Assembly (NCBI GenBank): GCA_964504335.1
Contig: CAZDET010000020.1
Span: 13,063-77,062 of the forward strand
Direction: 5' to 3'
DNA from: CAZDET01 sp964504335
Lineage (GTDB): Bacteria > Bacteroidota > Bacteroidia > Chitinophagales > Saprospiraceae
DNA: 64,000 nucleotides
Shown here piece by piece: positions 10,095 to 17,882 of the stretch (within the stretch, counting starts at the first letter, position 1; each line of letters starts with the position of its first letter). The position numbers and the translations under genes were made by a program. The notes under the pieces are model-generated. The model saw only the letters and a list, made by a program, of their open reading frames with translations, searched no databases and was not told the DNA's origin.

Positions 10095-10516
10095 AGTTGG
10101 TCCTGGGCTCCTTCATTTTGATAAAAGGGGAAGACGAAGTTGTAGCGGGAGTTGGAGGTGCGAATGCGGTAGTCGATGGAGATCAGAATTTTGCCTTCGA
10201 TAGCTGCCAACTGATTTGCTGTATTGATATCGATCCGGTCGACCCGGATGCGGGGTTCGTGATATAGGATGGCCGTATCTACCAGGTCGCGCAGCAATCC
10301 GATGAAGGCGGAGTTGATGGCTTCGAACTGGTAGTCAGCCAGGTTGCAACCGTATTTGGGCCGCTGGACGCGCTCTCCCAAGGAGGTCGATAGCAGAAGA
10401 TGCAAACTCTGCTCGATGTCCTCCTTGCCGGATACCATGCGCACGCCGGCCTCGTCGGCGCCAAATTGCGGAGGAAAGCTCCAGCCGCGGCCCAGAAAAT
10501 CTTGTTCGGTTGGCAT
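10091..10516 (-). CDS. gp25-like baseplate protein (GPW/gp25 family)
   Basis: This 141-residue protein fits the size and pattern of the gp25 family: WSFPP, then MVSGKEDIEQSLHLLLSTSLGER, then RPKYGCNLADYQFE, and a C-terminal beta part ending in YNFVFPF. The conserved Glu-Arg region (LGERVQRPKYG) is the family hallmark. gp25 proteins join the inner baseplate to the sheath and help trigger contraction. The gene lies between the PAAR gene and the large baseplate gene, the usual order in Afp/PVC-type clusters. The ATG at 10516 is the only sensible start. Confidence 0.93.
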   Translation of the reverse strand: MPTEQDFLGRGWSFPPQFGADEAGVRMVSGKEDIEQSLHLLLSTSLGERVQRPKYGCNLADYQFEAINSAFIGLLRDLVDTAILYHEPRIRVDRIDINTANQLAAIEGKILISIDYRIRTSNSRYNFVFPFYQNEGAQDQL

Positions 10517-10540
10517 TTTCAGTAATTATGTTTTGTTTAT

Positions 10541-10831
10541 CTATCCGATCATCACCGTTGGTGCGCCGGCGACGATCGTTCCGCCGTGAGCAGTCGAATC
10601 GCCTAGTCGTGCGGCGGGTTTTCCACCAATGAGGACGGTGGCCGAACCCGCTACAATGGTATCGGGTGGGCCGGTGCAAGTACACATATCGCCCACTACG
10701 GCTGCCGGAACGCCGGCGATCAAGACGGTTGGTACCCCCGGGCCGACGATGGGGCCCCCAACGTGGGGTACCGGGCCGGGATTTACCAGCGGGCAAACGT
10801 GCATGTCGGAAATACGGGCTGCGGGTGGCAT
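10541..10831 (-). CDS. PAAR-domain spike tip protein
   Basis: A 96-residue PAAR protein: the N-terminus PPAARISDMHVCP is followed by glycine-proline-rich strands (GGPIVGPGVPTVLIAG, PAAVVGDMCTC, TVLIGGKPAARLGD). A His and Cys residues suitable for metal binding at the cone tip are present. PAAR proteins sharpen the spike and can carry effectors; this one is a bare domain with no extension. I place the start at the ATG at 10831, since the longer reading begins with a TTG three codons earlier. It follows the VgrG-like gene by 35 bases. Confidence 0.95.
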   Translation of the reverse strand: MPPAARISDMHVCPLVNPGPVPHVGGPIVGPGVPTVLIAGVPAAVVGDMCTCTGPPDTIVAGSATVLIGGKPAARLGDSTAHGGTIVAGAPTVMIG

Positions 10832-10866
10832 ATCATTCAATTTTCGTTCATCTTCAATTGGTTCGT

Positions 10867-12639
10867 TCAGTTCAGCATGAGAATCCCTCCCTTCACGGTG
10901 GTCTGTCCGCCGGAGGAAAGCTCGGCCGTTGCACTACCTTCGGCCTTAAAGCCGACCTGGGCCTTGGCCTCCACGTTCAGGCCTTCGGCTTTCAAATCTT
11001 GGGTGGCCTTCAGCTCGATCTTGCCGGTAGCTTCTATCTTGATGTCCTTGGGGCTCTTGATGGTAATGCCGGCCGAATCCATCACCATGCTGTTGTCGTT
11101 CTGATCCTTGATGGTAATGGACTGCTCGTCCTCGCTCAGGACGATCTCATTGCCGGCGGGCGTTAGCACGGTTAGTACTTTCTTCTCGTCGTCGAATTCC
11201 ACTTTCATTTGCTCCCGGGAAGTGTATCCCTTGATGTGGTTATCGTCGGAAGCGGGAATGGGGGCAGGGTTGGCACTGCTGTGCAAATGACCGAGCACGA
11301 CTGCGTCGCGTGGGTCGTCGTTGAGAAATCCGACGATTACCTCGTCGTCGATCTCCGGTCGAAAGACCATGCCTCGTTCGGCACCGGCATCGAGGGTGGC
11401 CAGGCGAGCCCAGACCCCGTCGCCGTTCGGCAAGACCCGGGGTAAATTGACCTGGATACGCTCAAGCCCTTCGGGGTCGCCCTCCAGTTTTGTGACTTTC
11501 CCAACCTGAAGCCCGTTCACAGCGGGCAGCAGCCCGGCAGCCGGCACCTCCGTGACCGGAAATTCCTGGCAATGCCATTGGGGCGAAAGACCAAATTGAA
11601 TATCACAGAAGCAATTGCCGTCGACCAGCTCGTACCGAACGCCGGTCAGATACACATTGCCGTTAAAGCGTGCTCCAACCCCCTGTAGCTCGATGGTTTG
11701 ACCCAGTTGCAGCGGGGTAAAATCGATGAAACGGGCCCGGCCGCGGATTTTGGCGAGCCTGCTCTTGAGCATTTCGGCTTCCGTCCAGGTTTTGAGCTCG
11801 TCTGCCGGCATCCAGCCTCCGTGCAAAAGCGGAAATTCCGATAAGCCGGCCACGTCAGATAGTTTCTTACCCGTCAGATTGCCATTCTCGGAGAAGGAGA
11901 TTGAGCTGGTGGAATTTTCGTTGAGCTCCTGGCTTCCGGCATCCCAGGAATTGGCTATGACCTTGCTCCACTGATGGCGGGCGTCGACTTCGGCGTCGAA
12001 TGCTAATAGATTGCCTCCAAAGGCCAATTGGAGATCCGGGCTACCCGCCACCTGAGGTGCTTTAATGTCGATCTTGTCTTCCCGCCCCAGAACCAGGAGG
12101 CCATTCGCCTCGGCCCGCATCACGGTGAAATCCCAGTCGGTGGAGTGGTACTGGACAATCTCCTGGTGGGTGATAGTTGTAGCCTCTACATCGCCTTGGA
12201 GGCCATACGCTCCCAGCACCTCGCTGATCGCATCGCTGTCTTTACTTTCCGAGAAGTAGCGATTCCGGCGGGCCAACGCGCTTTTGAAGGCCGGGTGGCG
12301 GCATTCTACCGCCAGCATTGAATCGCCGTTTTCGAATACCCTTACCCGTTGTTTGACGACCACGCCCTTGAAGATGGACTCATTGGTGCCATCGTATCCG
12401 GCCTTGATCTCAATGGCCTTACCAGGCTCGAAGGTCGCTGTGTCGCTAACAGCAAATTCCCCTTCGGAGGCCTCCCCGTCGCGCAACATCAGATGGGCGA
12501 CCGGAATGCGGTTTGCGGTGTGTTCGACCGTGATGGAATATACCTGGAAGGCCGGGTCGATGGCCTGTCCCTCCGACAGGATGTCGAACGTAACTACGCC
12601 ACTGCTGGAATTGACGGGTATGGTCTGGGCTCGGTTCAT
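10867..12639 (-). CDS. VgrG-like spike protein (gp27-gp5 fusion, Afp8-like)
   Basis: This 590-residue protein forms the trimeric spike. Residues about 1-360 are the gp27/phage GPD-like hub (FQVYSITVEHTANRIPVAHL). Around residues 385-460 lies an OB-fold segment like gp5 (RIQVNLPRVLPNGDGVWARL, then DDEVIVGFLNDDPRDAVVLG). The C-terminal ~110 residues are a repetitive beta prism with alternating I, K and E residues (GITIKSPKDIKIEATGKIEL). There is no effector extension. The start overlaps the stop of the LysM adaptor gene by four bases, and the PAAR gene follows, which together give the complete puncturing device. Confidence 0.95.
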   Translation of the reverse strand: MNRAQTIPVNSSSGVVTFDILSEGQAIDPAFQVYSITVEHTANRIPVAHLMLRDGEASEGEFAVSDTATFEPGKAIEIKAGYDGTNESIFKGVVVKQRVRVFENGDSMLAVECRHPAFKSALARRNRYFSESKDSDAISEVLGAYGLQGDVEATTITHQEIVQYHSTDWDFTVMRAEANGLLVLGREDKIDIKAPQVAGSPDLQLAFGGNLLAFDAEVDARHQWSKVIANSWDAGSQELNENSTSSISFSENGNLTGKKLSDVAGLSEFPLLHGGWMPADELKTWTEAEMLKSRLAKIRGRARFIDFTPLQLGQTIELQGVGARFNGNVYLTGVRYELVDGNCFCDIQFGLSPQWHCQEFPVTEVPAAGLLPAVNGLQVGKVTKLEGDPEGLERIQVNLPRVLPNGDGVWARLATLDAGAERGMVFRPEIDDEVIVGFLNDDPRDAVVLGHLHSSANPAPIPASDDNHIKGYTSREQMKVEFDDEKKVLTVLTPAGNEIVLSEDEQSITIKDQNDNSMVMDSAGITIKSPKDIKIEATGKIELKATQDLKAEGLNVEAKAQVGFKAEGSATAELSSGGQTTVKGGILMLN

Positions 12640-13337
12640 AGGGTAGGCTTAGCGATGGGTGGAAAAAGCAATTCGGTACCTTCCGGTAGGTTGCGGAAGG
12701 TGGTGAGTTCGTTGGCCCGGGTTACCTGCAGGTACAGGTTGGTGTCGCCATATGCCCGATAACTCATCAGCGCCAGGCTGTCGCCGCCCTGCAGCAGCCG
12801 TACGTGCGTCAGATCGGGCGACTCTTTGTCCTCTCGCTTGACGCGCTTTTCCTGTTCGATGTAGTTGAGGAACGTGGCGCTGAGCTTTGCCCGTAGCGGC
12901 TCCCCATCCGGGTGAAACAGCGTGTAATTAATGTCGAGGTTGGTCAGGATACAATCGAAGACGAAGAAGCTTCCCCAGTTGATTTTCAATCGCTTGGGAG
13001 CGTGTATTTCCCCGTCCATGTTGTAGACTGTTTTCAGAAAAAGGTCTACCTGTTCGGGGACGGGCATGCCGGCCAGCTTATCTACGTAGCCTTCCACCGT
13101 TCCGGTGCCGTCCAGGTAAAAGTCCAGTTTGAGCTCTTCGGGGGCGGTGGATTTGTACTTCGGGTCCGTCTTTTGGTTGCCCTGGCCGCTGGAGGCTTCG
13201 TACTCGACTTTAAAATTCTGGGAGTAGCTCTCCGGGTTGATAGGCAACTCGAATTCCTTGAACTCGTCGGCGGGCACGTCCAGCTCCTTGTTCTTAAAGG
13301 AGAGGATTTTTACTTTGACCAATTTGCCGTCGTTCAT
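12636..13337 (-). CDS. LysM-containing tube-baseplate adaptor (Afp7-like)
   Basis: This 233-residue protein has an N-terminal beta domain common to CIS tube-associated proteins (INPESYSQNFKVEYE, then PEELKLDFYLDGTG) and a C-terminal LysM-like module (GGDSLALMSYRAYGD, ending NLPEGTELLFPP). In Afp/PVC particles the counterpart sits at the junction of inner tube and spike. Here the LysM is structural rather than a wall anchor, because there is no secretion signal. It overlaps the preceding small gene by four bases and the VgrG-like gene by four bases, so the three are translationally coupled. Confidence 0.9.
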   Translation of the reverse strand: MNDGKLVKVKILSFKNKELDVPADEFKEFELPINPESYSQNFKVEYEASSGQGNQKTDPKYKSTAPEELKLDFYLDGTGTVEGYVDKLAGMPVPEQVDLFLKTVYNMDGEIHAPKRLKINWGSFFVFDCILTNLDINYTLFHPDGEPLRAKLSATFLNYIEQEKRVKREDKESPDLTHVRLLQGGDSLALMSYRAYGDTNLYLQVTRANELTTFRNLPEGTELLFPPIAKPTL

Positions 13338-13498
13338 CGTTGCTGCTTTTGTTCCAGAATGCGCAGTACTTCCTCTACGGTCTGCTTCACGAGCTGTTTT
13401 TGTTGGGCCTGGCTATCGGAATTGCCCCGTTGCTGATTGGCATTGGGTTCGTTGCCGACGGCTACTTTGATGAGCAGTTCTTTGATTTCTAGAGGCAT
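13334..13498 (-). CDS. Small eCIS-associated protein, DUF5908-like
   Basis: A 54-residue protein starting at the ATG at 13498 and beginning MPLEIKELLIKVAVG. This opening, followed by a polar glutamine-rich middle and a C-terminal helix (VKQTVEEVLRILEQK), matches the small DUF5908-type proteins encoded next to tube genes in Bacteroidota injection systems. Its stop overlaps the start of the LysM adaptor gene (ATGA), and the tube gene ends four bases before its start. The exact role is unknown; family placement is from the N-terminal motif and position. Confidence 0.75.
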   Translation of the reverse strand: MPLEIKELLIKVAVGNEPNANQQRGNSDSQAQQKQLVKQTVEEVLRILEQKQQR

Positions 13499-13501
13499 CG
13501 T

Positions 13502-13954
13502 CTAGGGTTCTGCGATTTCAAATCGATTGTAGTTCAGTTCCAGTGTCTCGATGAATACCTCCCCCTTCTCGGCATTCAGCTCGTTGAATTTCCAGCTCTT
13601 GGGCCAGGCGTGAATGACCTTCCATTCGAGCAGGGGTTCGTGGTTCTCGTTCAGCAGCGTGACCGTCAGGTTTATGGGTAGCACCTCAAGCCGCTGGAAG
13701 GCGTCGAGGCACCACTGTGCCACTGCCGACTGACTGGGAAGGAGCAGGCCGCGTTTGAGACTCAGGTCGCTGTACTTGGTGCGTCCCGGCAGGACGTGTT
13801 CGAATCGGTTTTCGCCGCCTTCTTTCACATTTTCGGTATCCAACTGTACATCGAGCCCGGAGACGGACTGGAAGCGTACGTCGGGGTCATCCTTGGACAT
13901 GTTACCGAAAGTGACGCGGAAGTGAAATCCTACCGGTGGATAGTAATCGGCCAC
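13502..13954 (-). CDS. Inner tube protein (T4 gp19-like), second copy
   Basis: This 150-residue protein starts MADYYPPVGFHFRVTFG and contains FQSVSGLDVQLDTE, then LPGRTKYSDLSLKRG and WKVIHAWPKSWKF, the standard pattern of gp19-like tube subunits. It differs clearly from the other tube protein two bases upstream, so the pair are not recent duplicates. In Afp-type particles such divergent copies form the transition between the spike hub and the main tube. This copy is the likely tube-initiation ring. Confidence 0.92.
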   Translation of the reverse strand: MADYYPPVGFHFRVTFGNMSKDDPDVRFQSVSGLDVQLDTENVKEGGENRFEHVLPGRTKYSDLSLKRGLLLPSQSAVAQWCLDAFQRLEVLPINLTVTLLNENHEPLLEWKVIHAWPKSWKFNELNAEKGEVFIETLELNYNRFEIAEP

Positions 13955-13956
13955 GA

Positions 13957-14394
13957 CTAGCCTTCATTTTGGATCTCCAGGCCTTCGTGTACGACTTCCA
14001 TGGTCTCGATGGCGATCTCATTGCCGTCGGCTTTGAGGTCGGTTGACTGGACTTTGGTGATCCAGGCATTTTTCACCTTCCAGACGACGAGCGGGCTGTG
14101 TTCTTCGCCTAGCAGACTGATGGTGATGTCGCGCCGCTCGGGATTTTCGAATTTCACGTTGTTTTTATACCAATCGTAAAATTCGTTGTCGCCCTTAAAC
14201 GTGCCGCGCTTGAAGGTCAGGTTGCTGTACTTGACCATGCCCGGCTGCTTGGTCTTAAAGTATTCTGGGCTGGCTCCGTGCCGGTATTCGATGGCCTCCG
14301 TTTCAACGTCCAGTCCGGACACCTCGGTGAAACCAATCTGGCTGCCGCCCCATTCGACCTGAAAATGAAACTTAGGTAAGGGATAATCCGCCAT
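13957..14394 (-). CDS. Inner tube protein (T4 gp19-like), main copy
   Basis: This 145-residue protein starts MADYPLPKFHFQVEWGGS and has FTEVSGLDVETEAIEYRHG, then MVKYSNLTFKRGTFKGDN and WKVKNAWITKVQSTDL. All are classic for the hexameric ring protein that stacks into the injected inner tube. The EYRHG motif is typical of the main tube subunit of Bacteroidota eCIS. The gene lies downstream of the two cysteine-rich genes, which separate it from the sheath gene. Confidence 0.95.
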   Translation of the reverse strand: MADYPLPKFHFQVEWGGSQIGFTEVSGLDVETEAIEYRHGASPEYFKTKQPGMVKYSNLTFKRGTFKGDNEFYDWYKNNVKFENPERRDITISLLGEEHSPLVVWKVKNAWITKVQSTDLKADGNEIAIETMEVVHEGLEIQNEG

Positions 14395-14424
14395 GATGAG
14401 TGGGTTTTAATCGTTTGCAAAAAA

Positions 14425-15381
14425 TTACTTACACAGTTCCTTGGCACCGGTAGCCGCGTCGAGTGCATTCTTAATTGCATCGCGCTTGGCCAGTGCGCTG
14501 GCGTGCTTTTTCTGGTAATACGACAGGGCACACTTGAGCTGTTCGGCGAGCTCAATGGCGTTGTCCCGATCCCCTTCCAGGTTTTGAAAGAACATGCTAT
14601 CCTTTTTTCCGTCGCAAAGGGCGGGTCTGGGCATTTCGTTCAGGCAATCTTTGGCCTGGGCACCGGTACTGCAGCAATCTTCGAGTGCATCGCCTTCATC
14701 TACGGCTTCCGAAGCGGAACCATTGCCACAGTCCTCTGCGGTCCAGTCGGCAATACCGCCGCAGTAATCACAGCAGAGTACCCGGTACAATTCGGCTAAG
14801 TCGGCGGTCAGGCCGTTGGAGTTGTCGCCATCGTTGCAGATGAGAAATTCCATTTTGAGAACGCTGCGCAGCAGCTCTACGACAGCTTTTATCGCCGTTT
14901 CGTGGAGAGTGATCGCAGTGGCGACCTCCGTCTTAAGATCGTGGATGCATTGGATCAATCCGTTGGATGGTGTCAATACCGGATCGTTCAATTGGTCGAT
15001 GGCGTCGAGCAGTTGGCTGATCTTCTTGGACAGGCCTTCGGTATCGATCGACAGGCAGGTCATACACTGCATGAGGATGTCGATTGCTTCCCCGGAGTGA
15101 TTGACGTTGGTACATACCTTGCCTGCATAGTCCTGCAACAACTGGATGACTTCCTCCAGCGTGGCTGCTGCCTCGTAGGTCTCGGTCAGCCGTTTGTGGA
15201 AGTCTTCCAAATCCGTGCGGTGTTGTTGGGCCATCTGGTATTCGCCGGCGGCCTTGGAGGCTGCCTGACCGTATTCGTCGGCCTCCTGCACAGCGGCGGT
15301 GTGTTTGGCTTTCAATTCATCGATATAGGCTTGGGATAGTCCAGCCGTGGTTGGCGCCTCCGATGGCGAAATTGGGTCCAT
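14425..15381 (-). CDS. Unrecognised cysteine-rich helical protein of the eCIS operon (A)
   Basis: I do not recognise this 318-residue protein. It is almost wholly helical by composition, rich in Ala, Leu, Glu and Gln, with no signal peptide. It holds 15 cysteines, many clustered between residues ~180 and 255 (CCDYCGG, EDCCSTG). A coiled-coil-like first third (residues 20-110) precedes the cysteine part. It lies between the sheath and tube genes, in the same direction and with short gaps, so it is probably made with the particle. It could be a payload carried in the tube, a structural part peculiar to this lineage, or an assembly factor. The cluster of cysteines suggests metal binding or, after release, disulfides. 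Confidence 0.75.
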   Translation of the reverse strand: MDPISPSEAPTTAGLSQAYIDELKAKHTAAVQEADEYGQAASKAAGEYQMAQQHRTDLEDFHKRLTETYEAAATLEEVIQLLQDYAGKVCTNVNHSGEAIDILMQCMTCLSIDTEGLSKKISQLLDAIDQLNDPVLTPSNGLIQCIHDLKTEVATAITLHETAIKAVVELLRSVLKMEFLICNDGDNSNGLTADLAELYRVLCCDYCGGIADWTAEDCGNGSASEAVDEGDALEDCCSTGAQAKDCLNEMPRPALCDGKKDSMFFQNLEGDRDNAIELAEQLKCALSYYQKKHASALAKRDAIKNALDAATGAKELCK

Positions 15382-15406
15382 GATGGTGATTTTTTAAATG
15401 GGCGAA

Positions 15407-16438
15407 TTATCTTGATTGCGCAAATTGGTTTTTGGAGCCGCCGTTCGGACCGGGGCTACAATTGACACCAGCCATGAAGGTATCCTGCACTGTGCTGCAA
15501 ATGCCTTCCAGTGCCGTCTTGAGTTGGTCCAAATCCTTATTGCACGCCAGTTCGGTCAGCTCATCCAGTTCGGATTTTGAACTTTCGAGGTATTGCTTCA
15601 ATGCGTCGAGCATGTCGTAATCCAGGGTGGAGCTCCGCTTGCCAGACCACTTTTCGGTGGCGGTAGCTACGCCCTCGGAATATTCTTCCCACCGCTGAGT
15701 TAAAGCGGCGGCCAGATCGCCCTGGTTTTCGATAACATCATCGTGAAAGGCTTGAATATCGGCGGCTAGATCCTGAACGAGTTGCTCCAGGCCGGCGACG
15801 TTCATGAATGCTTGTACGCCGGCGTATTTGATGCCTTTTTCGAAGACGTCGTCGGTGCGATCGTTCAGTGCATTGACGGTATCGCGGATATCGTCCACTG
15901 CTGCGTTAAAACGCTCCAGACCCGCGGGGCCACCCTCACTTTCGGCGGGCAATTCGCCCAGGGCGCTTAGCGCATCAGAGTAGCAGGAATCTTTGCGGGC
16001 AGCATCCAGAGCGCAGGCTTTTTCCCACACCTTTTTCATTTGCTCCTTGACCGCGTTTACGGCTTCCAGGCAAGTGGTGAGGTTGGTTCCCAACTCTTCA
16101 TTGTGGGTCAGGTAATCAGTCGTGTTCGACTGGATGGAGGTGATATGAGCCGACAGCCCGAGCGATACGCAGCCATGAATGGCTTCGTACTCCTGGAGGA
16201 CTTTTCGCGCATCGACAATCCGGCAGATGCGCAGGTTGCCCGCCATTTTCTGTTCTTCAAAGGCCAGGCAACTGATCTGTTGCAGACTGCCGGCTGCTTG
16301 GATCTCGTTTTCGAGTGGTTTGATACAGTCACCGATCCACTTGGCGGTTTTACTGTTTGAGTTACCGTTGGGTGGAAGTTGTTCGCTCGGTCCATTGCCG
16401 TTGCCACCGTTACCGTTTTTATCATTCATATTTGCCAT
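15407..16438 (-). CDS. Unrecognised cysteine-containing helical protein of the eCIS operon (B)
   Basis: I do not recognise this 343-residue protein. It begins with a low-complexity Asn/Gly-rich stretch (about residues 4-25), followed by long amphipathic helices and ten scattered cysteines, and ends with an unstructured CSPGPNGGSKNQ tail. There is no signal peptide. It has the same general build as protein A downstream (helical, cysteine-bearing, similar size), but I see no alignable sequence, so common origin is only a guess. Its place directly after the sheath gene suggests co-production with the tube. A flexible N-terminal leader is a feature of several known tube-loaded cargos, which makes payload a reasonable but unproven reading. 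Confidence 0.75.
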   Translation of the reverse strand: MANMNDKNGNGGNGNGPSEQLPPNGNSNSKTAKWIGDCIKPLENEIQAAGSLQQISCLAFEEQKMAGNLRICRIVDARKVLQEYEAIHGCVSLGLSAHITSIQSNTTDYLTHNEELGTNLTTCLEAVNAVKEQMKKVWEKACALDAARKDSCYSDALSALGELPAESEGGPAGLERFNAAVDDIRDTVNALNDRTDDVFEKGIKYAGVQAFMNVAGLEQLVQDLAADIQAFHDDVIENQGDLAAALTQRWEEYSEGVATATEKWSGKRSSTLDYDMLDALKQYLESSKSELDELTELACNKDLDQLKTALEGICSTVQDTFMAGVNCSPGPNGGSKNQFAQSR

Positions 16439-16460
16439 AATCCAATGGGTTTAGGGGATT

Positions 16461-17852
16461 TTAGCTCTCCTGCATCTTGTGCGAGAAGCGCAGGATGATG
16501 AATTCGGCCGGACGCACGACGGCCATACCAATTTCGACGATCATGCGGCCCTCCAGGATGTCCAGGGCGGTCATGGTTGTTCCCAGGCCGACCTTGACGA
16601 AGAAGGCGTCCTCGGGGGTCGCCCCGGCCAGGGCACCCGCGCGCCACTGCAGGGTGAGGAAGTTTTCGATCATGCCGCGGACGCGCGTCCAGGTGTTGGC
16701 GTCGTTGGGCTCGAAGACGAATTGTTCGGTAGCGTTCTGGATGGATTCTTCGGCCATGTTGAAGAAGCGCCGCACCGGAACGTAGCGCCATTCGTTGTCG
16801 TTTCCGGCGAGGGTACGCGAGCCCCAGATGATGGCCGGTCCGCGCCCGGCAAAGGAGCGGATAACGTTGATCGATTTGCCGCCTACGGCATCGACGTTGA
16901 GGTCTTCCTGCTCTTCCTTGTTGACCTTATCGACCGGGCGGATGGCGAGGTTGACATTCTCGTTTGCCGGCGCTTTCCATACCCCCCGGAGATTGTCCAC
17001 CCGGGCATATACGCCCACTACTCCGGGCGTGGCAGGCATCTCCATTTCGATGTTATTGATGGCTGCTTTGGCCTGGTTGAAAAGGGCATTGGAGGTGCCC
17101 TCCAAATTGTCGAGGGTATCCGAGGTACCATCAACGGTTGTATTAACAGCCGACGCTTCGTATACGAAATCGAGCGTTGTGAGCAACCTGGGGTAGTAAA
17201 CGGCCCCGTACTTGAGTTTGTCAGTGGTACCTGAAAGCGTATTGCGCATCAGGTTGACATTGTGGGCGCGGGAAGTATCGGCGGGGTCAATCCACAAATC
17301 CATGACCGTGAAGCGGTCCTGCAGATTTACGCACTGATCGAGGGCGCTGCTGTGCAGCCCGTAATAGTCCGCTGCCGTACTGAGCCCCATACTATCGGGA
17401 AAGACCAGTAGCGTGACCTCGTCGATCTTCTCGACGGCGGTCAGTCCCGGGTCCAAATCGGCGCGCAATACGACGCCGCCCCCTGCGTCATAGGTATTGA
17501 CGGATACGATCCAGCAGGGGCCACCACCGTTGTCAAAGAACATTTGCATGGCGTAGTACATGCGGTAGTTGGATGGCGCGTTGATCCGGGCCAGTACGTC
17601 GGTCGGGGTGGCCGTGGTGTCGATATCTACGGTAATGCCTGTTTCGGGTACGGCGCCACCGAAGTAGCGTTCGTACTCTTTCAGGGAAGTGATGCGGAAA
17701 GGTACCCCGGCCAGATCGCCGGCTTCCTTGCGTTTGGCCATCTCCGTGTAGCCGATAAAGGCTGGAATAGCCGTTTCCACTGCCGCTACGGAAGGAGGAA
17801 AAATCGAAATTTCCTCGATGTACACTCCCGGCGTCTTGTAGGTACTGGGCAT
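16461..17852 (-). CDS. Contractile tail sheath protein
   Basis: This is a sheath protein of 463 residues if started at the ATG at 17852, whose product begins MPSTYKTPGVYIEEI, the usual opening of Bacteroidota sheaths. An ATG eight codons upstream (17876) is less likely. The TPGVYIEE segment forms the N-terminal arm. The C-terminal part (FLTLQWRAGALAGATPEDAF, then GMAVVRPAEFIILRF) carries the conserved fold and the C-terminal arm that interlocks neighbouring subunits. Only one sheath gene is in view, whereas Afp has three. The sheath contracts to drive the tube out. Confidence 0.96.
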   Translation of the reverse strand: MPSTYKTPGVYIEEISIFPPSVAAVETAIPAFIGYTEMAKRKEAGDLAGVPFRITSLKEYERYFGGAVPETGITVDIDTTATPTDVLARINAPSNYRMYYAMQMFFDNGGGPCWIVSVNTYDAGGGVVLRADLDPGLTAVEKIDEVTLLVFPDSMGLSTAADYYGLHSSALDQCVNLQDRFTVMDLWIDPADTSRAHNVNLMRNTLSGTTDKLKYGAVYYPRLLTTLDFVYEASAVNTTVDGTSDTLDNLEGTSNALFNQAKAAINNIEMEMPATPGVVGVYARVDNLRGVWKAPANENVNLAIRPVDKVNKEEQEDLNVDAVGGKSINVIRSFAGRGPAIIWGSRTLAGNDNEWRYVPVRRFFNMAEESIQNATEQFVFEPNDANTWTRVRGMIENFLTLQWRAGALAGATPEDAFFVKVGLGTTMTALDILEGRMIVEIGMAVVRPAEFIILRFSHKMQES

Positions 17853-17882
17853 TGCTGAATGGGTTTTAATGAGCAATCAGGT

